Assembly (NCBI RefSeq): GCF_945859685.1 | Contig: NC_079148.1 | Coordinates: 32,561,946 to 32,625,945, forward strand | Origin: Eupeodes corollae | Taxonomy: Eukaryota > Arthropoda > Insecta > Diptera > Syrphidae | Direction: 5' to 3' | Length of the DNA: 64,000 bases | Part shown: in pieces, positions 1-11,054 of the stretch | How the letters are laid out: each line of letters starts with the position of its first letter | Numbering within the stretch: the stretch's first letter is position 1 | Notes under the pieces: model-generated | What the model was told of the DNA's origin: nothing | The model's database searches: none | The model's input: only the letters and a program-made list of their open reading frames with translations | Translations under genes and position numbers: made by a program

Positions 1-340
1 ATTAACTTGAACAAAAAAAAAATAACTATAACTAATAAAATTGACAATTTTTAAGAAGAAATGGTAAGAAAAAATCTGGAAATTGAGATTCTATAAAAAA
101 GTTTATTTAACAATTCCAGCTTTGACATAAAACAAAAACTTCAAGAAGGGGGTTGGTTCGTAGACTACTACATTAACATGTGGTGTTGAAGCGAGCTTGA
201 AGATCGCCTCAATTCCTTAAATACCTGAATCGAGTTGAAATGAGCTTGATTCGACTTGATTGCGGTCGGGGATCGGAGTCAAGTCAAAATTTCTGAAGAA
301 AAACCTGTGTGATGGAGTTGATTTTACATATAATTTTCTT
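1..340. other. Intergenic, no gene seen
   Basis: AT-rich sequence without a supported gene. Positions 185-285 hold several imperfect short repeats of a GAGCTTGA / GACTTGATT type, which look like decayed simple repeat. Confidence 0.5.
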
Positions 341-2288
341 ATGAAAAAACGGGCTGTTGGATTTTTATATAAAACTTACCGAATATCGAAAACAATATTT
401 TCTGTGAAAAAAAATAAGTTTTAAGCCAATATTTTCAATTTTTGAAAAGCTATTTGAGTCGAAAGTAAATTTTTACCAACATTTGGTATCGTTTTTTTAG
501 AGTTTTATTTTTTGTAAAAAAAACTGTCGAATGTTGAAAACAATATTTCTTATAAGATAAAATTAGTTTGAAGCCAAAATTTAAAATTTTTGAAAAGATA
601 TTTGAGTCGAAAATCAATTTTTACCAACTTTTGTTAATATTTTTTTAGGTTTTTCAGTTTTTTAGTAATAAACTGTCAATTCGATTTCTTTCAAAATTTT
701 ACTGAATGTTAACAACAATATTTTTTGAAAGATAAAAGTAGTTTAAAGCCAATATCTCCAATTTTTGAAAAGATATTTGAGTCGAAAATCAGTTTTTACC
801 AACTTTTATACATTTTTTTTAGGTTTTTATTTTTTGTAAAAAAACTGTCAATTCGATTTTTCTCAAAATTTGTCCTAATGTTGAAAACAATATTTATTAA
901 AAGAAAAAAATAATTAGAAGCTATTATCTAAAATTTTAGAAAAGATATTTGAGTCGAAAATCAGTTTTTACCAACTCTTATACATTTTTTTTTAGGTTTT
1001 TATTTTTTTATAAAAAAAACTGTCAATTCAATTTTTCTAAAAATTTTTCCTAATATTGAAAACAATATTTCTTAAAACGAAAAATTAGTAAAAAGCTATT
1101 ATCTCAAATTTTTGAAAAGATATTTAGGTCGAAAATCATTTTTTACCAACTTTTGTTAATTTTTTTTTCGGTTTCTAATTTTTTGTAAGAAAACTGTCAA
1201 TTCGATTTTTTTCAAACTTTAACTGAATGTTGACAACAAGATTTTTTGAAAGATAAAAGAAAATTAAAGCCAATATCTTAAAGTTTTGAAGAGATATTTG
1301 AGTCGAAAATCAATTTTTACCAACTTTTATACATTTTTTTTAGGTTTTTATTTTTTGTAAAAAAAAACTGTCAATTCGATTTTTCTCAAAATTTTTCCTA
1401 ATATTGAAAACAGTATTTCTTATAAGGAAAAATAAGTAAGAAGCTATTATCTCAAATTTTTGAAAAGATATCTCAAAGTTTTAAAAAGATATTTGAGTCG
1501 AAAATCAATTTTACCAACTTTTATTAATTTTTTTTAAGTTTTTATTTTTTTGTAAAAAAAACTGTCAATTCAGTTTTTCTCAAAATTTTTCAGAATAGTG
1601 AAAACAATATTTCTTATAAGATAAAATAAGTTTCAAGTTTTTCAAAAGATATTTGAATCGATATTCAATTTTTTAATGATTTTTTTAGATTTATATTTTT
1701 TATAAAAAAAAAAACTTTCAATTCGATTTTTCTCAAAATTTTATCAGATGTCAAAAACATTATTCTTCGTTGCACAAAACTGTTTTGGAGATGAAATCAT
1801 ATTTGAGTCGTAAAATTTTCGAGGTGACAAATTTTGTTTCTGTTTTTTTGATTTATAAAAAGAAAAACGTTAAATAGATTTTTTTCAAAAAATATACTTC
1901 TTTGATATCACGTTACAATATATTATATAAAATTTAATTCAAGTCTCTAGCGTTTTTGGTTCGTAAGATATTTAGGGTTAACCAAAATTTTCAACTTTTT
2001 TTCAAACTGCTACGGTAAAAAAACCACCCACGCAATTTTCTTGAGAGCCCTTTCTGCATCTTTCTGTCTTATTATCTGTACAACAAAATTTATTTGAAAT
2101 CGATATCTCTTCCGGTTCTTGAGCTATGGACGACGAATAAAACGTCGCGAACGTACGTACACACGCACGCACCGACATCTTTCTAAAAATCTTTTATTTT
2201 GACTCTAGGGACATTAAATCGTCGAGAAATGTCAAAATTTTCAATTTGACAAATCGGACCCATTACAATAACTTCCTATGGGATGTTA
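340..2288 (+). mobile_element. Jockey-like LINE 3' tail, copy A, with tandem ~173-bp units
   Basis: This is the longest copy of a recurring AT-rich repeat. It contains about eight imperfect tandem units of ~173 bp, each marked by GATATTTGAGTCGAAAAT (near 454, 601, 779, 950, 1124, 1298, 1494, 1653) followed by ACTGTCAATTCGATTTTTCT. After the array comes a unique 3' part with ACGTACGTACACACGCACGC (about 2153) and a terminal CAATAACTTCCTATGGG block (about 2266-2283). The same order occurs at 27000-27870, 33846-35100 and 39590-40740. At 26690 an intact example follows the C-terminal coding end of a Jockey-like reverse transcriptase, so I read all copies as 3' untranslated tails of that LINE, mostly 5'-truncated. 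This copy lacks the hairpin head seen in others. Confidence 0.6.
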
Positions 2289-3737
2289 ATAATATCAAAG
2301 TAACAGATTGATTTTTTTTCCCCAATGGAAAACACACGATTCCAAATGCACAACTACTCAACGAACACAGCCATCGAGATAGAAATGCATTCGATCAATA
2401 GTACCAACATTTTAGAACGAACTCACATAAGATCAATTCGAGACTCGTATAAAGACAAAACCCATCCGTTGTAAGATTCAACTTTAACTTTTATCGGTAG
2501 TATTCATACTGCGGATATTGTTTTTGTTATTTATATAAAATCCTACTATACTATTGATAGATTTTCCAAAAAAACACTGGTAATGTTTCTAAATTAAAAT
2601 TTCACCAGAAATTTCCAGGGAAACTGTTTCAAAATCGTTTCTTGGCGATGTTACCGGAAGTGCCTCCAAAAGTTCTATCTGTCTTCTGAACATTGTTAAC
2701 ATGGAATCATTTGTCATATTATTTACATGTTACAAGCTTAAATGTCATTAATACGAATTATGGAGGAATCTATAAGAACTTTTTCTTCCAAAAGGTCAAC
2801 TAAAAAGAAATTAATTTTAAAATATATTTACATTTCTAGGAATTAAATTTGTTTCTTGAAATTCATTTCCTCCCAAGCATCTACCTACATTCATATATTG
2901 TAGTATAGTTTTACGTCCATACCATTTTATGGTAATAATCTAATTAATTACATTCAGTACAAAAATTATTAATATATTCTGTAAATGTGAGCCAGCTAGT
3001 AACAAAAACAGAAACAAAAACAAAAACAAATAAAAAAATAGCACTAAACTAATAAATTGATTATCCCAAACTGCTTTTTATTTCCTAGAACCCTCTCTTC
3101 TGATTCTGACTCATATTTTTATTTTGTGTGTAATGTTTATTTTCTTTTTTATTTTTATTATATCATTACTTCGTTTTGGTGTATTTTTCCATTGCATTTT
3201 GAATTGCATTTCTTTGTTATCGTCTTTTGAAGAAAAACTGTTTTGTTGTTGTTTTGTTTTTGTTGTATATTTCAAAATTTAACGAAAACAAAAATTACCT
3301 CCAAACGAGTGACGGCCGGGTGGTTTTTTTTTTATTATTTTCCCCATTTTTTTTGTTGTTGTTGGTGCTTTGTGCATACTTGTATGAATGTGTGTATGGA
3401 TGGATGTGTATAAATTTATATATGTATGTTTAAACAAAATATAGCCATATGTGTGGCGTTTTATATTTTTTAACTGGTCACACGACACAGCGGTGTGTGT
3501 TTCGTTTGAAGGGGGTTGGTATGTTAATAGCCTTCGTTTTTATGACGAAGAAAAATGGAAGTTTTTTTTTAATGTTTTTTTTCGGTTTTCTTTTTTAGCT
3601 TGTTGTTTTAGGTTGTTTTTTATATGTTTTTTAATTTTTTGTGAATAATTTTATTTTGAAACTAAATAACATTTTTATTTCATATTTTTCGTTTTTGTAG
3701 GAAATGAAAAAAATAATAACTGAATGTTAATTGTACA
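2289..3737. other. Non-coding, low-complexity stretch
   Basis: No gene supported. 3000-3060 is a (CAAAAA)n-like run; 3080-3700 is T-rich low-complexity sequence. Short open frames here have Phe/Leu/Cys-rich compositions expected from T-rich DNA and no recognisable domain. Confidence 0.5.
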
Positions 3738-4683
3738 TACAGTGATGGCCAAAACATACGCAACTAAAAATACCTTCATCTTTATGTCATTCAAAAATTA
3801 ATAACTTAAACAAATCATGTTAATTTTTTTTCTAAAATGTGATACAGTATGTACTTTTTTACTACTGAACAGACCACAAAAGAATATGGTATTCATAACG
3901 GTAAATAATGCATAAGTGGGACACAAACTCAATATTTTGCTTGACAAAACAAAAGCAAATTCTTATTGCTTACTCTCTTTTTCTTATTAATAGAGGAAAG
4001 TTAGTCCGTTAACTACAAAATCCACTGCTCATATCAAAAGTGTTGGCAAATGAGTGCAGTTGAATCTATTTATTTGGTCTTCACGGGCAAACTAATCAAT
4101 GTCCTTAGGTCACGAAATAAAAGAAAAATATATAAAAGTGGAATGAGTCAAATTAAAATATCGGACAAATACATCTTTTTAAAATTAGTGATTTGCTGAT
4201 TAATAAAATTTTACAAATCCAAAATCCAATTCATTGAGATGGCAGACCAAGAAAAACAACAAGACGACAAGATTCTGCTGTAATAAAATCATCTAAAAAA
4301 GGCCCTTTTACATCATCAATATGAACCCAACGCGACCTGAACGTAAGCGTGAGAATAATTCGGAGAGGTGGTGTTAATGGTGGATTAAGCTGTAAAAACC
4401 ACATTAATTGGACAGTAGAAACAGAAAGTCAATTTCAAGGGTTCCGATGGTTTCCGTCTTATTCGCAGAACAGTCAAAGATGCTCTAAATCCACGTTACA
4501 CCAAAGCAACAGTGAAACACAGAGGAGGTAACGTTATGGAATGTTTTTCAGGGCACGAACTGGGACCGATTCGTCAAAAAGACGGTACAGAGAATAATTG
4601 CTTACAACATCAACACCTGGCAATGAGCATAATTTGATGGCAAGTTCTTATACTTGCTGCCCCGGGCATTGTTTTATCGCTTA

Positions 4684-4992
4684 TTAAATTAAATTGGGTG
4701 GCGCAACAGTCCGTTGTAAACCAGGGCCTAGTGACTTACAACTCGCAACCATTCCTGTGTGCGAGTACTGTTGTCAGGAATGGAAGGGACCTACAATTTT
4801 AGGCCGAATCCGAACGGCTAATTTGAGAAAGCACTTTTTCATGACAAGAATTACTCTTGAAGGAATTGTCAATTCCTCTCAAAAGACAGTACCCGTGAAT
4901 TTTTTAAATTAAGGTGGCACAGGCAGGGATTGAACCCAGACCCCTTGCGCATGACAGTAAAACGTACTAACCATCATGCCACGGGTACTACA
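4684..4992 (-). repeat. tRNA-derived SINE (full-length)
   Basis: A complete 309-bp SINE on the minus strand, bracketed by a 13-bp target duplication GTTTTATCGCTTA (4671-4683 and 4993-5005). Its head looks like a tRNA: a pol III A-box TGGCATGATGG (4971-4981, minus) and B-box GGTTCAATCCC (4926-4936, minus). The body carries the family signatures GAGGAATTGACAATT and GTAATTCTTGTCATGAAAA. The 3' end, AGGCCCTGGTT...GGACTGTTGCGCCACC, closely matches the 3' end of the RTE-like LINE in this window. It sits inside the Tc1 element. Confidence 0.85.
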
Positions 4993-5005
4993 GTTTTATC
5001 GCTTA

Positions 5006-5573
5006 GTTTTTGAAAAAAACCAAAAGGATTTACGCAAAGATTTACTCTCTCTTATTTGGCGAAATGCTTCGAGCGAGTTCCTCTTTCTAAGCTACCAAGA
5101 CATAACCAATTCACTTAGTCCATCTATATATTGATTTTTTGAGTAATAAAAAACCAATACCCAATACCACAGCCACCACGGTACTATCACAAGGACGCCA
5201 TCCCACATATGTTCCTGGAACTAACCAGGGAGCTACAGCATATCCCGTGGTACCACATCTACAGTGGTATGATAATTTAGTCTTTGATGAAGTGATATCT
5301 AGGGAAGATAACCATAGAAGTGGTCGCCCGGCTTCTTGTGGGATGCAATCCGTCGAGCTTTATCTACAATGTACATCATTACTAAAAATGATGTACAAAA
5401 TTCCACTTCAGACTTATTTTTAAACTCATATGAAATACCCACGACTTATAGTGATTCGATTTGTATATTTATTGATATTTCTAGTTTTGTACAATTTTTA
5501 TCTCTGGCCCAGAGAAAACACGACAGTCCTGTGTTTCCCATCTTTCGCAAGATTTAATCTTAGGAAGGCAGTA
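5006..5573. other. Tc1 interior, unassigned
   Basis: Non-coding filler inside the Tc1 element, between SINE and inverted-repeat element. Open frames of 60-90 codons overlap in several frames with no recognisable motif. It may be another, older insertion. Confidence 0.35.
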
Positions 5574-5924
5574 ATGGCTGAATCACAAACACGCTTCAGC
5601 TTCGGCTTCATCTGCGTCACGGTGACCTTACTTCGAGGTTGTTTTGAATGACATTTCTATTATTTCATCCCTACAAAGAGCAAGTATTTTGTTTGTTGAA
5701 ATTTTTTTTAGCTGTGGAGCTGTCAGACAAAGCAAATGTTCAGATAATTGAACTAGAGCTTCCATTTGGAGTCACATTTTGTAACATTACGTTTTTTCCT
5801 TACGATTGTCAAATTGAACGTGAGGTCGAAGAGCTCCATTGTGATAGCATGCATTAAACTCCTATGGCTGAACTCGCAAACGTCAGGCGAAGCCGAAGCT
5901 GAAGTGTGTTTCTGTTTCAGCCAT
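5574..5924. mobile_element. Inverted-repeat (MITE-like) element inside Tc1
   Basis: Two outward-facing arms about 36-40 bp long bound a 351-bp unit: ATGGCTGAATCACAAACACG followed by CTTCAGCTTCGGCTTC at the left, and its near-complement GAAGCCGAAGCTGAAG...TTTCAGCCAT at 5889-5924. A further ATGGCTGAACTCGC sits just inside the right arm at 5864. It has no coding potential. The flanks are TA-rich, but a target duplication cannot be fixed with certainty. Confidence 0.6.
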
Positions 5925-6308
5925 AAACCATAGCTTCTTGCGTTCGCTCAAAAGTTGAGAATCTACTCAGAGCAATTCTAAGTATTGCCTTTTTCAATAA
6001 CTATGAATTGATCAGTATCATTCATCATCGAACTGCACTGATTTCTCTAACTTGTGCCCGGGGGCCACCACATGGAGGTGCAAGTAAGCGCTTCTTCCTT
6101 CCAGATTGAAGACAACCATATAGCTTCTCTACATCTACATGCAAGATGGTACAATGGATCGTTTTATGTACAGCAACATTTTGCAAAATATAATACTGCC
6201 ATATGCTGCCTCTCAAATGGATATTTCAGCCAGAATACGGTTAAGGCGTGGTTTCAAGAAAATCGGATTCACGCGTTGCAACCCCATAGAAAATCTACGG
6301 GATATCAT

Positions 6309-9239
6309 GGTTAGGTTAGGTTAGGTTAACGTTACTGCGGATTAAAATCCACACACTTAGGCCAAGAGAAAGACCCATTGTGATACCACATGAATCTAGA
6401 GAATTACTTCTTACTAGTCGAACCATTTTGAGCTTTTTATAAAGCGAAGAAGATATTTGATAACCTTTTTAGCTGGTTCACTGGGATTATCAAAAGAGTA
6501 GTCCCCCAGATGAAGTTTGCGTCTGAGTGAAAGAGCAGGGCAAGTGCAGAGGAGATAGAGATTGTTTCCTCTTCTTCTTCGTCCATACAGCTCCTACAGA
6601 AGTCATTTGAGGCTACACCAAGTCGTATTGCGTGTCTACCTATAAGACAGTGTCCCGTAAGGACACCTATTAGGGAGCTAATATGAAGTCTGCTTTGAGA
6701 TAATAAGTCTTTAGAGCGCTTTAGGTCCAGTGAAGGCCATATGAGTTTTGTGGCTGCACATGTTGGTATGTTGTGCCATCTAGAATTTGCTATCGCAAAA
6801 GCTAATTCTTTTAGCATAAGTTTACATGTAGCTATCGGTATACCTATCTTCTCCCTTTCAGGAGAAATAGGTATGGCGGTTCCATTTTTGCGAGTTCATC
6901 GGCTCTACAATTTTCTGTGATGTCTCTGTGGCCCGGCACCCAACAGAGGTGAGTGTAAACGGTGATTTTTTAAGAGCTTGAGAACTTTAAAAAAAAAAAC
7001 GCATAAAATTTGCAAAATTTTTTCGGAATAGCCCGAATTTCTTCGGAAATGTTGTCTTCCAAAGCTGGAATAGTTGCTGGCTTATTTGTGTAGACTTTAG
7101 ACTTGACGTAGCCCCACAAAAAATAGTCTAAAGGCGTCAAATCGCATGATCTTGGTGGCCAACTTACCGGTCCATTCCTTGAGATGAATTGTTCTCCGAA
7201 GTTTTCCCTCAAAATGGCCATAGAATCGCGAGCTGTGTGGCATGTAGAGCCATCTTGTTGAAACCACATGTCAACCAAGTTCAGTTCTTCCATTTTTGGC
7301 AACAAAAAGTTTGTTAGCATTGAACGATAGCGATCGCCATTCACCGTAACGTTGCGTCCAACAGCATCTTTGAAAAAATACGGTCCAATGATTCCACCAG
7401 CGTACAAACCACACCAAACAGTGCATTTTTCGGGATGCATGGGCAGTTCTTGAACGGCTTCTGGTTGCTCTTCACTCCAAATGCGGCAATTTTGCTTATT
7501 TACGTAGCCATTCAACCAGAAATGAGCCTCATCGCTGAACAAAATTTGTCGATAAAAAGCGGATTTTCTGCCAACTTTTCTAGCTGTATTTTATACGGTT
7601 TTAGACCAAGATCTTTGCGTAAAATCTTCCATGTGGTCGAATAACACAAACCCAATTGCTGCGAACGGCGACGAATCGACATTTCACGGTCTTCAGCAAC
7701 ACTCTCAGAAACAGACGCAATATTCTCTGTACGCACTGTACGCATTCGTGTGGTTAGTTTAATGTCCAATAAAGTAAACTGAGTGCGAAACTTGGTCACA
7801 ATCGCATTATGTAGATTGGTCGATTATGGAGACCATAAATCGGACGTAAAGCGCGAAACACATTTCGAACCGAACACTGATTTTGGTAATAAAATTCAAT
7901 GATTTGCAAGCGTTGCTCGTTAGTAAGTCTATTCATGATGAAATGTCAAAGCATACTGAGCATCTTTCTCTTTGACACCATGTCTGAAATCCCGCGTGAT
8001 CTGTCAAATACTAATGCATGAAAATCCTAACCTCAAAAAAATCACCCTTTAAAATTGCTGCGCCATCTCCATAAGAGACGATCGACAATCGAGGGCCGTT
8101 TGAGATTTGGTTGAGACACCATTAAGAGATTTAATAGCAGCCTGAATGTCAGAGAAGATGCGGATATCAGAAGTTGATATCGCGTTTTCTCTTATTCAGG
8201 AGAGAACCTCTTTGATCGCTAAAATTTCCGCTTGAAAGACGCTACAATGATTAGGGAGGCGGAATGAGATGCTTAGATTAAGCTTTTCTGAGTACACACC
8301 ACTACCAACTCCCTCATTTGTCTTGGATCCATATGTATAAAAATGAGTACTTTTGTTATCCAGGAGTTTTTTGTCTTCCCATTCATCTCTGGATGGAATG
8401 GATACCTGGAAGTTTTTTCCAAATAGGGGTTAAGGAATAGCGTAGTCTATGTACTTTGGTATAGAACCAAAGAAGTTCAAAATGATGGAGTGCCCCACAT
8501 TGTTGTTGGTCCATTGAGATAGGCGTCGAGTCCTATCGCTGTACTCGCTGCCACTTGTTTACTGAAGATGTCGAGGGGTGTCAGATGGAGGAGAGTGTCT
8601 AACGCTGCTGAGGGTGTTGGAGTCTGCTGAGTTTGTCGTGGTATGTGACTTTCTCCAGTGCAGTCCACCATATTGCATCCCCGTACATAAGTATTGGTCG
8701 GATGACCGATGTGTATAGCCAGTAAGTTATGCGAGGTTGATAACCCCATTTGGTTCCTACAGCTTTCTTGCAAAGGAACAGAGCTGCTGTAGCTTTTTTA
8801 ACTCTTTCCTGTATATTAGATTTGCAACTTAATTTTTTGTACAATATCAGAACCAGATATTTGGCTGCATTGGTAAAAATTAGTGGTATACCTTTTATTG
8901 AAGGAGGTACAATTACTGGGATCTTGTATTTCCGTGTAAAAAGGACGAGGTCTGTTTTTTGAGGATTAATACTAAGTCCGCAGTTATCAGCCCATCTAGT
9001 GAGCATATTGAGTGCATTTTGAAGGAGGTCTCTCAGTGCATTAGGATGTTCCCCTGTGACGGCGATAGCAACATCTTCGGCATACGTAGCCTTCCCTCTC
9101 AAGGGATATTAGTAGTTCGTTAACCACTATGTTCCACAGGAGAGGGGACAGAACACCACCTTGCAGAGTGCCTATACTGACAGACCTTTTTGTGCAAAAA
9201 TCTCCCAAACTAGAGTTGTTGATCCTGCTTTTTAGCATA
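6309..9239 (-). mobile_element. LOA/R1-group LINE, 5'-truncated, with RT and RNase H remains
   Basis: This non-LTR retrotransposon lies on the minus strand with a 13-bp target duplication TACGGGATATCAT (6296-6308 and 9240-9252). From the 5' side, 9041-9230 encodes RT sequence with GTLQGGVLSPLLWN. 8599-9102 continues with GKATYAEDVAIAVTG, where the YADD active site is changed to YAED, then WADNCGLSINPQKT and VIRPILMYGDAIWW. Around 8300 comes the RNase H start, FYTYGSKT, where the usual TDGSK Asp is replaced by Tyr. After the mariner insertion follow the RNase H end and the C-terminal Cys motif (FCRSCMDEEEEET). The 3' end is four TTAGG-like units (6309-6330 on plus). Clearly inactive. Confidence 0.75.
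6958..8049 (-). mobile_element. DD41D (rosa-type) mariner, copy 1, inserted in the LINE
   Basis: Bounded by TA duplications (6956-6957, 8050-8051) and short inverted ends AACGGTGATTTTTT / AAGGGTGATTTTTTT. The minus-strand transposase starts at 7936 with MNRLTNEQRLQIIEFYYQ. It has an HTH region (RRRSQQLGLCYSTTWKIL) and a catalytic core FSDEAHFWLNGYVN, FQQDGSTCHTARDS and CDLTPLDYFLWGY. The spacing from the second Asp to the Asp of PLDYFLWG is 41 residues, as in the rosa family. At least two frameshifts (near 7805 and near 7560) and loss of about 140 bp at the 3' coding end, joined near 7020, make it non-functional. The target is the LINE's RNase H region: flanks match uninterrupted sequence at about 30750-30810. 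Confidence 0.8.
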
Positions 9240-9607
9240 TACGGGATATCATAGATCGAGGAATTGTAAGGACCAATTGCAAAAATAAAAACTATCTGTT
9301 TGATCAAATTAAATTGACGTGGAAAGTATACCAAAAAGCATTATAATCAAATTAATTGGCTCCATGCCTCGAAAATGTGCTCAAGTGATTAAAAACTAGG
9401 GATTTGCTACCAAATACTAGCAATATTTTATTAAGACTAAAAAAATATATGTATTTTTTAAAAGTTGCTTTTATTTTGACCAGCCTAATATTGAACTAAT
9501 GGTGCCATAACAATTAGAAACAGTTAATATTTATTTAAGTTTTAAATTATTTTTCAATAATTTAATAATCGAGTCAACTAAAGTTGCTTTTGTTTTGGCC
9601 AACACTG

Positions 9608-10404
9608 TATGTAACACGTATAGTTTAGTGTATAATAAAACAAAAACTACTATTTTTTACATTTTTGTATATTAATTTGTATTTTTATTATTCTTAGAAT
9701 TCTGGTTAGATAGGTAAATAATTACATTAGCTGGTTGCAAAGTGCATTTGTAATGAAAGCTTGATTGAAACCTACAAAAATAAATATGTGTTATAAGAAG
9801 GTGGACTTTGGTCTTTTTTTTTCGTTATTTTTTTGTTTAATAAAAAGCTTCGTTTCAATTTTTTAAGCGAGTTTTATTAGTCATCGAATGTGCATCAATG
9901 CAATTTTTTTCTTCTCATTGTACATGATCAATATCAATGCCATTCACGTACAAATTATTCTATCGATATAATTTTATGAACGAAAATCATTCAAACAATG
10001 ACAATGAGTGATATTAGTCCTTGAAATAGCAAAGTAAAACCACACACTTGCCACTTTACGTATGTTTATAAGAAAGTTTGTGGAAGGAAGTGTATGTTTT
10101 AATGTAATGTCTTAACGTGGTTAATATTGAACAAAAGTGGACTGAAGTTGATTAAAATAATTATGTATTTATTAAACTAAAACTATTTATGTAGCTATAT
10201 ACATGAAATTCTGTTTTTATAAGGTTTCTACCGGTGATAGGATAGTCATAGACATTTATCAGAATAATACTCCAAGCTTTATAAAATTAGTTCCATTCCA
10301 CAAAATGATTGCAATTCAATACAAAACATTGTTTACTTCTTATTTACACATCATGTATCCATTTAATAGAAATTAAAAGAAATTTAAGTAATTTTGTTTA
10401 GTAT
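9608..10404. other. Intergenic, no gene seen
   Basis: AT-rich non-coding sequence between the Tc1 element and a decayed SINE. No motif or open frame of note. Confidence 0.45.
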
Positions 10405-10642
10405 CACCCGTGGTTTGATGGTTGATGTTTAGGACTGCCATGTCAAAGTTTTTCACAGCAACTGCCTCCTGCGAAGAATTGACAAGTCCTTTAAGAGTAA
10501 TTCCCGTCATGAAAAGAGCTTTCTTAAATGTGCCGTTCGTATTGAGCATAAAACCTGTAGGTCGCCTCCATTACTTAAATAACTAGGACTCATGAATGGT
10601 TCAGAGTTGTAAGTCAATAGTCCTTGGTTCTCTACGCCATCT
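10405..10642 (+). repeat. tRNA-derived SINE, decayed copy
   Basis: Same family as 4684-4992. It starts with CACCCGTGGTTTGATGGTTG (A-box region), lacks a clear B-box because of an internal deletion, and then carries GAAGAATTGACAAGTC, GAGTAATTCCCGTCATGAAAA and a tail ending CTACGCCATC. Strong divergence indicates an old insertion. Confidence 0.65.
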
Positions 10643-11054
10643 AATTTTATCAAGAAGTACGAAAAAAACAGCTCAAAGCCATCTAAATTCCTGTTGTAGG
10701 TTTTTTTTTCAGAAAAATTCGTTATTGTTTTCCAAATCTATAGTCTCTTCATAATATTCTCGAAAAATCTTCATAAGTTCTTAGATTTTACCTGAAGAAA
10801 ACGCTTAAACATTTCTACTAAAACCGTTTTCAACATGAAAAGATAAAACGGTTTGAAAGTAAATTTTGTGCTTGTAACAAATTCTTCATTCAATTAATTA
10901 TATTATATCAATTTTTTAAATATATTACAAAAATAATGTTGAAAACTGGTATGTATTAATAAAATGGGAGCAGATGCTTTAAACCAAAGTTTGGATTCGC
11001 AATCAGCACTAAAAAATTAATTCCAAAACGCATTATTCAAAACTAAGAGATTTT
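10643..11054. other. Intergenic, no gene seen
   Basis: AT-rich, no supported feature. Confidence 0.4.

Larger units (their letters stand above)
3740..9607 (+). mobile_element. Tc1-like transposon enlarged by nested insertions
   Basis: Inverted ends read CAGTGATGGCCAAAACATA on the left and, reverse-complemented, CAGTGTTGGCCAAAACAAAA on the right. Both are flanked by TA, the Tc1/mariner target duplication (3738-3739 and 9608-9609). Transposase remnants on the plus strand lie in three blocks. About 4220-4600 has GRPRKTT-type HTH sequence and a catalytic-domain stretch ending GHELGPIRQKDGT. 6146-6308 encodes GTMDRFMYSNILQ and NPIENLRDI. 9253-9415 continues with SMPRKCAQVIKN, then an in-frame stop, then GFATKY. 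The gene is dead through stops, shifts and insertions. The 5.9-kb length, against ~1.6 kb usual, is explained by a SINE (4684-4992), an inverted-repeat element (5574-5924) and an LOA-type LINE (6309-9239). Confidence 0.8.

Noticed and set aside
440..1670. CRISPR-like regular repetition
   Set aside because: Units are long, adjacent and imperfect with no unique spacers, in an animal genome; it is a tandem array in a retrotransposon tail.
3227..3648. Plus- and minus-strand open frames in T-rich sequence, some with apparent membrane segments
   Set aside because: Phe/Leu-rich translation is a by-product of T-runs; no start context, splice sites or family signal.
4926..4992. A tRNA gene
   Set aside because: Pol III boxes are present but the cloverleaf is not intact and the sequence continues into a SINE body with target duplications.
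6309..6330. Interstitial telomere
   Set aside because: Only about four units, exactly at the 3' end of a LINE and repeated at the same place in other copies.
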